DNA from: Branchiostoma floridae | Lineage: Eukaryota; Chordata; Leptocardii; Amphioxiformes; Branchiostomatidae | Assembly: GCF_000003815.2 (NCBI RefSeq) | Contig: NC_049992.1 | Location: 19,789,760 to 19,851,759, forward strand | Direction: 5' to 3' | DNA length: 62,000 bases | In this document: one piece after another, positions 1 to 12,100 of the stretch | Layout: each line of letters begins with the position of its first letter | Numbering within the stretch: position 1 is the stretch's first letter | Made by a program: the position numbers and the translations under genes | Notes under the pieces: model-generated | Told to the model about the DNA's origin: nothing | What the model saw: the letters and a program-made list of their open reading frames with translations, nothing else | The model's database searches: none

Positions 1-286
1 GCTGCGTATGTCCGTGGTGAATCCCACAATGATCAATGATGACAGGTATGGTCTTCCTACATACAATGTACTGGATCTGAGTCCAGCCTGTGACTTGGAG
101 TTGTGTCCTCCTGAGTTTCTGACTCCAGGCCCTATCTTCTGGAAGTTCCTTTTCTAGGCCTGTGCCTGTGTTCAACACGAGTTCCCTTTCTCAACTGAAT
201 GACTGCACCTTGGTCAGTTCAGCATTCCCTACACTGGCTTACTCCCTAGTGGTGGTGGAACTTTGGCGGGAAAGCTAAGCCTATAC
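1..286. other. No feature recognised
   Basis: I see no open coding frame with exon signals and no terminal repeats here. It lies downstream of the 3' end of the minus-strand TMEM44 gene. Confidence 0.5.
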
Positions 287-628
287 CAGGGCTCTAGCCA
301 GCGTCTGTTTTTCCGTCAATTGACAGAAATTTGCTGCGTGTGACGGAAAAATTTTAAAACCAATCTGTCAACCTTGACGGACAAAAATCCTTGGTGGAAG
401 CTACAGGTGGCTTGGGGACGCCGTCCATGGCCGTTAAAGCCACACACTGTTTGTTTTGCTATTGTTATTATTGTTGACGAAGTGTGTCGGCGCCCTTTCG
501 CATACGATAATCTCATTAAAAATCCGTTTTTCAAGATCTTAGTTCAGTCTTTCTAACTCCTGCAATATTGTTTTCGCGACAATGGGAATTTGCTGACGGA
601 AAAAAAATTCGAGCTGGCTAGAGCCCTG
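287..628. mobile_element. hAT-like MITE, CAGGGCTCTAGCCAGC ends
   Basis: The left end CAGGGCTCTAGCCAGC is repeated in inverted form at the right end (16 matching bases). The flanks GCCTATAC and GCCATACT are only an approximate 8-bp duplication. CAGGG ends are typical of hAT non-autonomous elements. No transposase is visible, and the short ORFs inside have no family features. Confidence 0.7.
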
Positions 629-981
629 GCCATACTGAACTGATGGCAGCAAATTCAAATCTGGAAGTTGGCGCTTATTTACAGTTGGAACAAATTTATT
701 AAGTCAAGACAAATCAAACAAGAAGCACATCTGTTCATAGTATCTCATATTTTTCTTGCAGTTTATTTTATAAATTAAAGGCTATTGCATTCAGGATAAA
801 GTCTTTGGTTCAAATATTTTCACTGTACTACCTACATTGTAAACAATACTGATAATATCAGCTCAGTGTACATGTTGAATGTTTCAATCATTATTTACAA
901 ATTGATAAATTGGAAAAAAGTTTTTTCAGTGACACTCGGTATTGCAACATAAAATATTGCTGTGACAGTCAAAGTAGTATC
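629..981. other. AT-rich spacer, nothing recognised
   Basis: AT-rich sequence without ORFs or terminal repeats. It contains AATAAA-like hexamers on the minus strand (near 695 and 765) that could serve as distal poly(A) signals for TMEM44, but nothing ties them to the gene. Confidence 0.35.
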
Positions 982-1483
982 ACTACCAAAAATGATTTTT
1001 GCTCGTTTTGCTTACCCCATGGACAATTCTTATATGAAGAAAAATATTCTTGGGGGAAGAAAATGTAAAATGAAATTCTAAGCAAAACAAGCAAAACAAG
1101 AAACTACCAAAAAATATTAATTCTCAGACAAAGAAAAATTTTCTTATTCTGCTTTGGTGAAGAAAATTTTTCTGACACTTAAGAATTTTCTAGAACTTTA
1201 AGCAAAATCTTCTTGTTTTTTTCTTATGATGCAAGAAAAAAAATTCTAGAAATACTTGCTTTTTTATAACTCTTAAGAAACACAAGAATTTTTGCTCTTG
1301 ATGGAAGAAAAGTATTCTTCGTGTAAGAATATTAATCTCAAAAATTCAAGCAAAAATTTGCTTGCCCCATGGACAAGCACGTTTTTTTAAGATTTCTTGG
1401 GGACAGAATAATTTTCTTCCTGGAAGATAAATTTTCTCTGAGGAAGAAAAACAAGATACACAAACAAAATCATTTTTGGTAGT
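982..1483. mobile_element. Non-autonomous DNA element with 18-bp inverted ends
   Basis: The ends ACTACCAAAAATGATTTT and its reverse complement bound about 0.5 kb of A/T-rich, AAGAAAA-rich sequence. No coding capacity is seen. The superfamily is not clear because I could not identify a target-site duplication. Confidence 0.5.
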
Positions 1484-2342
1484 TGACTGTGGCTGGTTTG
1501 AGACTTAACTCCAAGTTTCAAACATATCTCCAAGTTACAAACTTAACTCAAAGTTCCAACATGTTAGATGTTGAATCTGATAGTCGTTGATACACATGTA
1601 CTGGGTGATCACTCTTTAGAGCATACATGTAGCAAGTCACACATCAACATGTCTCGGCAAAGGTGCAGTAGTATTGCATCATAAAGGCTTCACAAAACCA
1701 CTCATTGCTCTTAATATATCTAATATGTACAGTACAATACAACTCCAGCAGCCATGACAATAAAGATTGCATTATAAAGGTGCTATAAATTTAAAGCATC
1801 GTATTTTTCTATAAACAAATCAAAGAAAAATTAAGTACTTAGAGTACAAGGTTGGCAATTCACTTTGTTATTATCAATCTCAGACATCAATATAATTTTG
1901 AATGGTGTAGTTAAGGCTGTCATTTGTTTTTATGACATTAGAATCTAACTTTTTTAACACCTCAATATTAGTTTTGTTTAATCTATCGCACCCATGAGGT
2001 GATACTAAAATTGTCAGGATGATATTTACTTATATACTAGTCTAATAAGACCAAAGGGCACTTTTACCACTTCTGCTAAATTTAACACAACAGGTTGCTA
2101 TAAAACAAGTACTACATAACTTTCAAGTCAGCAACATAATATATATATATATATATATATATATTTAGCCAACTTTGATTTCACTGAATGTTTTGAAGAG
2201 AAAACAGTGGCACACAATATTCGGTATAAGTTACTCTAGTTTACCACACAGCATGGTGATAACACCCTACAAACAGTTATATTAGGTATCAGGTATCATC
2301 ATGATAGTGAAACGACTGAGTCTTGCCAGGGTCACGTCAAAT
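1484..2342. other. AT-rich spacer with an (AT)n microsatellite
   Basis: Contains an (AT)n run at about 2139-2165. No genes or terminal repeats seen. It may include part of the TMEM44 3' untranslated region, which I cannot delimit. Confidence 0.4.
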
Positions 2343-2685
2343 CAGGGTTGTAGCCATCCTGAAATAATTTTCAGCCCTCTTGATTTTGAATGGGAATCCT
2401 ATCAAGCACCGAAGGCATGGCATTACGTTGCGCGTCATTTCGAGGGGTCTGGGTCCCAGAAAATTTTAAAATCAAGACCCTCTGAAACACTATTTCCAGT
2501 GCATTTTGAGGTGCAAATTTTGCTTGTAGACTAAACTGTTCAATGACATCTGTTTTGGTGAAGAAGAACACATGGGTTTCAGTTTTTTAATATCTTTACA
2601 TATCAATTTTTGTCTGTCCTTTTTTCAGTCCCCAGCTGCAAAATTCCTTCAAAGGACTGAAGGACAGATGCTGGCTACAACCCTG
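2343..2685. mobile_element. hAT MITE, GTTGTAGCC family, copy A
   Basis: Starts CAGGGTTGTAGCCA and ends TGGCTACAACCCTG. The flanks CGTCAAAT (2335-2342) and CATCAAAT (2686-2693) match at 7 of 8 bases, the 8-bp duplication size of hAT elements. Further copies lie at 18634-19001 and 26291-26539. It sits just past the TMEM44 stop codon, so it could be transcribed within the 3' UTR. Confidence 0.8.
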
Positions 2686-2893
2686 CATCAAATGCAGCAG
2701 ATGAACTTCTGCTTGGACCTCTGATACAGATTGTCCAATCACTACACTAAAGAAACTCATAAAAAGAAAGACATAGACTTCTCTAAATTTTTGGAGAACA
2801 AACTTCGCTTTCTGCACCTCGTAACAAGGAGGTGATGATAATTGTTTAAAATTTATATGTTTCATTATTTGGACTATTATTAAGGCACCATAA

Positions 2894-3151
2894 TTATGAC
2901 TTCTTCAACAGCCTTTCTGCATCTTTGACACTTCTGTCCAGCTCCTGCTGCAAATGTCTTAACAAGTCCTCCTCCTGGGCACCTTGCATGCCCTTCTTAA
3001 GTTCATCCTCGAACCAGTAGTCATCTTTGTCCAGAAGGTTTGGCTCAAGTTTGGCGTCCGGGGTAGGAAACGTCTCTGGTTCTATGTCAGCTGTCCTTTG
3101 CGCTCGCCCTGCTTCCCAGGCCCCCTCATCAGTAACTCCTTCAAAATCCCA
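2894..3151 (-). CDS. TMEM44: TMEM44 exon 13, terminal coding exon
   Basis: The acceptor TTCCTGTAG precedes TGG GAT TTT GAA, and the frame runs 85 codons to TAA. It encodes the acidic tail that starts WDFEGVTDEG and ends in a heptad-like helix (LLRHLQQELDRSVKDAERLL), plausibly a short coiled coil. Spliced to exon 11 it reads SDLE-WDFEG, which mirrors the human TMEM44 tail as I recall it. Phase 0 at its start fits both exon 11 and exon 12. Confidence 0.85.
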   Translation of the reverse strand, partial: WDFEGVTDEGAWEAGRAQRTADIEPETFPTPDAKLEPNLLDKDDYWFEDELKKGMQGAQEEDLLRHLQQELDRSVKDAERLLKKS

Positions 3152-6100
3152 CTACAGGAAAAAAGAAAAGAAAATTAGAGTATTTTTCTGTATCCTTCAC
3201 ATGATTTGTCACGATTTGTCACTTGGTACTGGTAGTCATTCAACTTTAAAGGGGCATTCCACTTCACACAGGAGTGTTATTTTCCGATAGATATCAATTT
3301 TAGGAAGTGATAACTGCATACTACTTCACATTATACGATAAAGTACCCAGTTGCTCCACATGTCTCAAAAGCATTCAATGTTCTACTTAACTCCCCAAGT
3401 ACCCTCTAATTGAATTAATCCTATGGCTGAATACAATGCAAAACTTTTAGGTAAGGTTACAAAACTAATTTCAGGTTCGCTAAGAAATCTCGTCTTGTTC
3501 TTGTATTCTTTGCTATCTTATGAGCAATTTGCCGTCTTGGTGTGCTTAGCGTACCTCATTCATTCCAAAAATATGCACGATAAACAAAGTGTCTATGCGT
3601 GTAGGAAATGCATGGGTAGGGTCTGCATGGGTTTAGTGAGTGTCATTATTGTCATAAAACACACATCACGTACATGTAATTCATCCCAAGGTGAATTCCA
3701 CAAAATTCGGCTGATTATGTATTCATTGACACATTATCTATTGGAAAACAATACTCCCTTCTGGAGTGGAATGCTCCTTTAAACCCACAATGTGAAGAAA
3801 GAAATGAGTTACTGTGGATAACTGTCTAACTCTAAGAGGACATCCGTAAAAATAGCCAAAGCTTTGGGGTACTCAGTTTCACATAAAGGACAGGTGCCAC
3901 ATGGTAAAATAGATACAGATATAAAAAGTAGAGTGCATCATGTTGGAAGTGTTCATAATCATTTTGACTGAGGAATAAAGCAGCTTCTCAAAGTGTTGTT
4001 TTTGGACCCTGGCGCGACGGAAACATTCCATCAGCCATCATGTGATGCCGCAATGTAAAATGTCACTGATGAAACTTTTCTGACTCCTCGTCTAGACTGT
4101 AGACTGTTACTCTAAATTGAGGAAATCCATTTAAGGTGCCAAAGAAATTCCAAAAGTGCAAGTTAAAACATTGGCAACTGCTGGGGATTCAAAGGCAGGA
4201 TTTTTAGTTTTAGATTCTGAGTGAATTACAATGTACATTTTGTAATACGTTTTATTGCAAATTCTTGCCCGAGGGCTAATTGCAAGTGACAAAAAATGAC
4301 ATACAAATAATGGTAAACAGTATAGTAAGCGACTACTTTAGTCTAACTTAGAATAGTTAAAGATGTAACTTATTGGGTATTGACTTCTTTTTCTGTAATG
4401 TGTGGGTTTTGCGATGTTAAAAGGAGAGTAGTTTCCTTGTTGTCTGTAAACGTGCAGATATTAGCCTAGAATTTGGTGACTTCTTTTAAGAACTCTTTTC
4501 TCTCTGACTTGATCATAGAAGGGGCAGTTTGAGATAAAATGTGCTTTGTCTTCTACCATATCTAACGTACAGTATTTACAAGTTCTTTCCTACACGGGTG
4601 ACAGTTACTTCTTATATGCATGCTAACAGTTGTCTAACGATCTTCTTGTTGTGTGCGTTCCCAGATTGTCGGCATTGTGACCAGACACAACCTAACCACA
4701 GAAAACCTCAAGCAGAAACTGAAGGACAGTCAGCACAATGCCTGATGAAAAAGGTTTGGAAAATAGACTGTTCACATCCTCAGGAGAGCTACTTAGGATA
4801 GTATGTACAGGGTTGGACAAGTTTTCTAAAATTCACTTGTCCTATCGGGCAAGCACATAAAAAATTTACTTGCCCGAACCAAATTTTCACTTGCCCAAAA
4901 TTCAAATGTCACTGTTACAACTAATACAAGTATATTCATTTTCACTTCCAGCAATGGAATTCTCTGTTGACCATTGCTAATGACAGTAAAATTTATCAAA
5001 ATTGCACTCAATCAATGGAAAAATCTTACTTGCCCGATCGGGCAAGTGGTGTAGGTCATGCACTTGCCCGAACAGCACTTTCACTTGCCCGAACAGCACT
5101 TTCACTTGCCCAGGACAATAGGGCTAGTGGACTTGTCCAACCCTGATGTATTAGGCCACATCAGTAAAACTTGTTGGTTTTGGGGTATTTTCATTAAATT
5201 TTATGTATGATTGTAAATTTTAGCAAGAGAACATGATTGACAACTGAAGGCTTGAATTAGACAAGCATGCAAACTTTGTTCCCAATCCCCTCACTCAATA
5301 GAAACCCAGTTTTATATTATTATTTTTCTTTAACCCCAAAAACCAAGAAATTCAACTGGTGAGGTCTAAGCATTTGTCAGTGTGGAAAATGTTGTCTTGG
5401 TATAAACTTAAGGTTCTTGCACATTCATGTTGCATACAATTGACAATGGGAAGTTAATTATAGACAGTGTAGCTGTGCTAGCACTGACAATTGTACATGT
5501 ACCCTACCATGCACCAACTATGTGTAACCTTGCTTCCACTTTAAAAGGAATACTATCCAGCATTGCTATCAAAGTACATTTATAGGAGAGTGTAGTTAAT
5601 ATCTACTATAAGATATTCATTGGAAATCCATGGCAAAGTGTCATAAGCATTGGCCATTTGTTTGAATGTTTTTATTTGTTATTGATCCAAATAGTCATGT
5701 AGATATAAGCCAGAGTACTTTATTGTGACTTGTAAATATTGTACTGTCATGTACCTGTATGCCAAAAAATGTGCCTGCTTGAATCCATTCTTCTCTGTTA
5801 GGTACCAAATGTTGTTTTTTTTGTTATCTGCTCTTGGGGATTTCAGAGATGTGTAGAATTCACCTGTTTGATCTCAATGTAGATTGAAGCGTAAATTGAA
5901 AGGATTATCTAGTATTTTGTCTAAACACCATCAAATGTCAGGGAAATCAGAAATGTTATGTCCAACTATCAAATTTTCTCTAAGCAAATCATTTCTTTCA
6001 TTCATTTGATAAAGCTAAAATTACGACATGGACCTCAACCACAAATCACCAGTTTGTGTAAGATGGGAATTTGACAGGATCGTAAATTGATACATGCATG

Positions 6101-9100
6101 ATGGTCCAGTGCAACTTCTAAAAAAATTCTAGAAGTCTCCTCTTGGTTCTCAAATTCAAAGAACATGCTAAATTTGTTTATTGATCAAAAATCTGACTTG
6201 CTGAACTAGTAAATATACTGTCACATTAACAGGATACAGTTGAAAATGGCATGGTCAATGTTTTATTTGATAATACAATGCATAATTGTCTGTTGCTGTT
6301 ATTGTATAATACGTAAAACTTCATGCAAGCTCAGTGTTCTTGTCTGAGGAAGAAACGTGCAATCTGTGATTGTAGGGGAACCCAGGGAATTTCTGATTAT
6401 GTGCAGCAAACGGTGAATCTTTTGTACATGTACAAAATGTACATGGCCTAAGAAGTGTTGTACAGTGTATGTAATGTGTTACTAAGTGGAGTATGGTTTC
6501 GACTGGAATTTGTGCAATTTGTGAGCATTTGTTATGGGTGACATTGGTAGGTTTTTGAAGTCACAATATTGTTGTAATTTAAACTGGACATTGTTTAGAT
6601 TATGCTCAGTGTTGCCAAGAATTTGTCATGCATTATTATGTTTTTATATAATAACTAATCAAAGAATTGTTCATTTTTAAGGCAATCCTTTAAGTTTTAT
6701 GTACAATAACTTAGTATAAGTCTTGTCGATTATTTGAAAATGTTATATTTTGTAATATTTTGAGACCATGAATGTTTACAAATTATGATAATTTCTAAAC
6801 CTTCTACGAACATACATAATTTAAGTATTGATGGATATTTTATACATTACCTGTAGCTTGCAACCGACAGTGAAATCCAAGGTTAGCATGATAAGAGTAC
6901 AAAAAACATAATCTGATAATGAGCTAAATCTGGAATAATTCATTGCTAAACAGATTCTTATAGTTTGAAAAATAATAGAAGATTGACCAGAAAGACACTG
7001 GCTGCAACCAAGGAGCTTTTATCTACTTCATAAAAGCTCCTTGCTGCATAACTGAATGATATTTATCATAATTGTATCATATTTTATATTTGCTGCTACT
7101 TTCTCATTTTTTTGCCAGCCTCAAGTTTACTTGCCAAAGTTAGCTCATAGAGAATATGATTTGAACATATTAAAACATGACAGTTCTGTGTATGTACATA
7201 TTAGTTATTCTCTTATTGTTGACAGTTTAAAAGCATGATTGCAATCGTGAATGGATGGTAATTTGATGGTCATGTACATGTGTTTTTCCTCATGATATGG
7301 ACCGAATGCAGAATGTGTCAATATTGTTATGTACAAGAATATATGTGGCTATTACGTAATTGATTTGTTGTCTGTTTCACTACTCAATAGGTACAAAATC
7401 ATCAGTTACAGTAAATCTAAACCAACTTTCAGAATTTGGGTAAAAAAAAGTGGACTTTCAATGTGCCATGCATTTGACAAGAACAGTCACATACTGTAAA
7501 TGCAGAAATGTTCGCGGTGGATTAATGTTCGCGGTTTTTGCGGCGACCACTTTACCGCAAACTTAAATTCACCGATAACATTTTTCTAGGTATTAGACTG
7601 CAGTCGATGGTGTTACCGCGAAATGAAATCCACCGCAAAAAGTCATTTTTCCCGCTACCGCGAAATTAAATCCCTGCGAACTTAAATGCATTTACAGTAC
7701 TTTAGTCATGTTAAAACATGTATTGTGTAACCAGAAACAATTTATGATATTAATTTATGAGGATGATACATGTAGCTATGGAAAATAAGTATTAGGCATT
7801 AAGAAGTAGAACTACAATTTTGATATTCATTAATTTTATAGATAGAGGTAATAAGGGCAGGACAGATAGCCACAGAACATATTCTGACATCAAAGCAAAA
7901 AGGAAAAGCCACACTGTTGTAAAATGCTTCACAACCTAGCATAATAGAACTACAGTAACAGACTCTCAGATCTCTATTAAATTGAGTTTGTATATCATGA
8001 CATGTCATTGAATCTATCCAGAAGACACTTACTCAGAAGTTCAATCCATGGAAAGCATTGCAGAGAAAGACTTTGTTAAGACAATCAAAAAGTAGACAAG
8101 CTTAAGACACAGTAACCACTGCAGACCTTAGATTTAAAAATTAAATGAAGAAGCTATGGCATTTGTACTGCAACATAATTTCTACTGTCATTTAAAAGAA
8201 CATATTTTTTTTTTTACTGTCTGAAAATAATCATACAGTATAACATCTAAAAAAGAGGAATTCTTCCATGTTGACAGCATGCAGCATCAAATCAATTTCC
8301 TGAGCCTTTGTGAGTTGTTTGCCAAAAAACCTCTTGTGGTCTTGCGGGACTCCAGTAAGACACTCCGTGATCAAGACATGGAAAATTTGGAGGTACGCAC
8401 CTTGCATGTTTTCAAAGAGTCTCTGATTGACGAACATGCAATTAATCCAATACTCATACTAGGGGGGGACATTAGTACAAACTTTTTGAAATACGCATCC
8501 TAAAATATGGAGATGATCTATATAAACATAGAAATCACAAAAATTAGGCAATTGTAAAACTCTAACCCCCCTGTACATACCCCCTGAAGTTTGGATACCC
8601 CCCTCGCCATGTACTTGTGTGACGTTGCTAAGGTCTGCAAGCACTGACTGCATTACATCAGTTCTTTTTGCACATTTTGTGTAATTAAATGATACATTAC
8701 ACTCCAAGATACCTTTCTATCAGGTTTTGGCTTAATATTCTTGGTTGCCATGGCAACAGGGCAGCAAGTATTGGGGCGAATTTCCATTATTTGGCCAAAA
8801 CAGGGAAATCACGGTAGGGCAGTAATTCGACAGGTGCTGAGAATAACAAAAAGTACCCAAATCGACTACAGAGTGTCTTTAGCTTAACAAGAATAGTGGT
8901 AAAACTTTCAGAAACTCGATGCCAAGGAATTGGGCAACTTCAAAAAGAAACATTGTTTCAAGGTTTCAAAAACACAGTTTTTTTTGCCAAGCTTAAAACC
9001 AGTGTTTTGGTATATGTGTCGAGAAGTATGGACAGAAACGCAACAGTTGACTGTTCTCTCTACTACTAGGCTCTCTTGTACATGTACATACTATATCAAA

Positions 9101-12100
9101 GGCTCGAAATACTTTTTCTGCATACCTTCGCTGGGGCAGGTAACATTGAAAATAGCCTGCACCACACAAATTTTACCTGTACCACTCTGAATCTTGGAAG
9201 TATCGTTCATACTAAAATTGTTCAGGAACCATTGCTATTTTTTCTTTTCTACAGAATATCACTTAATATAGGTGGTAGTGGTAACATTCAATGCAGCTAA
9301 TAACAATCCCAGTAAGTCTACATCATATAACGTTTATGTATAAAAACCTAGTATTTGGGACCAGTGCAGGTTAGGTGCAGGTAGACATAAAAAATACCTG
9401 CACAGCTCCAATTTTACCTGCACTAACCTGCACAGCTCCAATTTTACCTGCACTAACCTGTATATACCCATTACATGGACCAGTGCAGGTTAGGTGCAGT
9501 TAGACACCAGAAATACCTGCACAGCTCCAATTTTACCTGCACTAATCTGTATATACTCATTACATGGACCAGTGCAGGTAGACATCAGAAATACACAGCT
9601 CCAATTTTACCTGCACTAACCTGTACCCAGTACATGGACCAGTGCAGGTTAGGTGCAGGTAGACACCAGAAATACCTGCACAGCTCCAATTTTACCTGCA
9701 CTAACCTGTATATACCCAGTACCTGGACAAGTGCAGGTTAGGTGCAGGTAGACACCAGAAATACCTGCACAGCCCCAATTTTACCTGCACTAACCTGTAT
9801 ATACCCAGTACCTGGACAAGTGCAGGTTAGGTGCAGGTAGACACCAGAAATACCTGCACAGCTCAAATTTTACCTGCACTACCCTGCATAAACAGGTAGT
9901 ATTTCGAGCCCTGATATCTGTCATTGTAAGCAAGATGCCTGCGATACTGAATTTCAACAATATTTTATTGCTACATCTATTTACAACAGAATCAAAAGAA
10001 CCATAGTCAAATTTATACTCATTGATGGTGTCAATGGCGTGTAACATTGTTCAAGTACAATTTTAGGTTGACCGCAGATGGAGTTTTCGTGGTTATCGGT
10101 AGTGACAGGGCTGTGTTCTTGAGTTGGGCCAGCTTTACACTTACATATCAACTTCTGCTAGCGCTGCTGATGTGAAAGATCCATGTTGGGTTTTCAGGGT
10201 TTGTAGTAGGTATTTGTCTCTCTTCCAATCAACAGCAATGTTTGCAATCTCTTTCCCATTGAGTCCTTGCTTCTTAAGCTCCTCTTTATTTCTCTTCCAA
10301 GCTATCAGACTCTCTGGTATCCTGCCTCCTTTCCTGACTTCTCTACTGTACTGTCTAAACAATCCAGATTCTCTTCTCTTCTTCAGTACCCTTGTAACTT
10401 CAGATTGGTAATTGTGGTTACCACTTGGACAATGGCACTACAGACTTCTTATTTCCTTGTCTGTTGGAACATCTCCTTAGAGATATTAGATAAACCCAAA
10501 GGCTGCATCCTTTACCTCCAGCAACAGTGATCGAAATACCCACTTGCACACTTGAAAATGCATTTTGGTTGGCGCAACGTAAGTCGTAATTTTAAATCCA
10601 GGTAGCGCAGTGGGCAACCTGAAATTTTTCAGTTGGAACACAACTTTCCCCCACCTACATGCATACGTATTTATTTCTTGATAGGATAAAACATAAGTTA
10701 CATGTAACCACAGGGGTGCCTAATAGGGGTGAGTAAACGGTACAGAAAATTCAGGTTCATGCAGGTCTGGTTCAGGTCCAGAGGTCCGGACCTGAACCTG
10801 GACCTGATTCAGTATGTGAAAACTTGTGATACTCCATTTTGCTACAAAGAAATCTGTTTTGCAGAGTATTTGAGTACCACTGGCGTTTTAAAATCCTACA
10901 AGGCTAACTGCCTCTGTGCGATTGAGTGTAAAAATTGGTAGAAATGAATACAAATTGTCCTGTAGCCCGTTTCGTCCAATTTTGAGTTTGGATCAGTCCA
11001 TTTTTGCCATGGGGGTGATTTGGAATAGTCCATATTTCCATGGGAAATACATTTGGAGGTTCAGATATCCACAATGATCTCTTCTGAAGTAAAATAATCT
11101 GCCAAGGATGCCAAAGTACAATTTCTAAGGCATTAAGCATGTTTGGTAGCATAGCGTTATACTAGTTTAGTACATTGTCAACCTAAAAACTTCAGGGGGC
11201 ATGTACAGGGGGGTTAGCAATCAAATATTTTCAAAATTTTTACATTTTCATATTTAGATGGACCGTCTCCATATTTCTAGGGGCGTATTTCATCAAAAAC
11301 TGCATTTTTGCAAAATAGTGTCCCCCCCTACTCATACGTGACTGATGATGAACCTCTTCAACAATATCACAATTACCGATAAAAGATAAATTTGCCACTT
11401 AAAGTGGCTAAGAAATATATTTGTGGAATTTAATTAAATTATGGATTTGTACATGATTATTTGTGGTAGAAATGATTGTGTTAACTTTGTATTCTTTGTG
11501 TCAATGCATGCGATCCGTTCACCGATGCCCCCTCCCCCATCCCCACTTTGGTCATTTCGAGCAACATGTTTTAATCGGGAACGCCGGTTAGTCAGGAAAA
11601 TTCAGCTGGCAAATGGCCTTCCTTAATAAGCGGCTTCCACTGTACCAACCTCAAAGTCGTCAGAGTACACAGCAGAAGCGCCCCTGCTTAATTGGGGTTC
11701 ATCATCATCTTGAGTTTCTGGGTTCGACACAGAGGCTGTACAGCCCGATACCACATTGTCCCCTGGTACTACTACATCCAGGGCAGGGTTCACAGGGTAC
11801 AATAGTCCTACCTCAACGTCGTCAACTTCCCAACTCCTGATGCTCTTCAGTACACAATGCAAGCAGCATGAAGGGGGAAGGGCAGAGGAGTTACAATTAT
11901 GTGTGTGAGTGATGTTAGCCAGCCTTTGTGTCATAACGAAAGGAGTAGGAAAAGAAAGACGCGTTACACATGGCTCGTGTACAATGCCATGTACCTGAAG
12001 ATGATATGGCCATCATATTAGAGTAATCATGATTCAATATTTTCATCTTTTTACTGAGGAATATAGGAGACATGCGTATGATTTCTGTTCTTGACTTTGT

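Larger units (their letters stand above)
8460..11330. mobile_element. 2.9-kb hAT-like transposon with long inverted ends
   Basis: The left end TAGGGGGGGACA and right end TGTCCCCCCCTA continue as about 140-bp diverged inverted arms (8460-8600 and 11190-11330; both include TAACCCCCCTGTACAT-type sequence and CCCCCTGAAGTTT). The flanks share CTCATAC/ACTCATAC on both sides, a 7-8 bp duplication. The interior holds a nested MITE with a minisatellite (9098-9913), a fragment related to the 13808-14232 element (about 10725-10900), and a short coding-like stretch on the minus strand (10141-10470). No intact transposase is recognised. Confidence 0.65.
3152..11622 (-). other. TMEM44 last intron(s), repeat-filled
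   Basis: Intron between exons 12 and 13 (or 11 and 13). It holds MITEs at 3250-3778, 4808-5145 and 7494-7697 and a 2.9-kb transposon at 8460-11330. The stretches 3779-4807, 5146-7493 and 7698-8450 show no exon-like ORF that I can support and no further structured repeat. Confidence 0.6.

Noticed and set aside
3423-3782. 119-codon plus-strand ORF
   Set aside because: Lies wholly in a TTAA-flanked MITE and runs into its right end; no family features.
8231-8437. 68-codon minus-strand frame (FGKQLTKAQEIDLMLHAV), a possible extra TMEM44 exon
   Set aside because: Composition is protein-like, but there is no convincing acceptor/donor pair in phase and nothing like it in the family; the 2.9-kb transposon is inserted right next to it. 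Left as unassigned.
9475-9741. 88-codon ORF with repeated TCTNLYI
   Set aside because: Artefact of the six-copy minisatellite.
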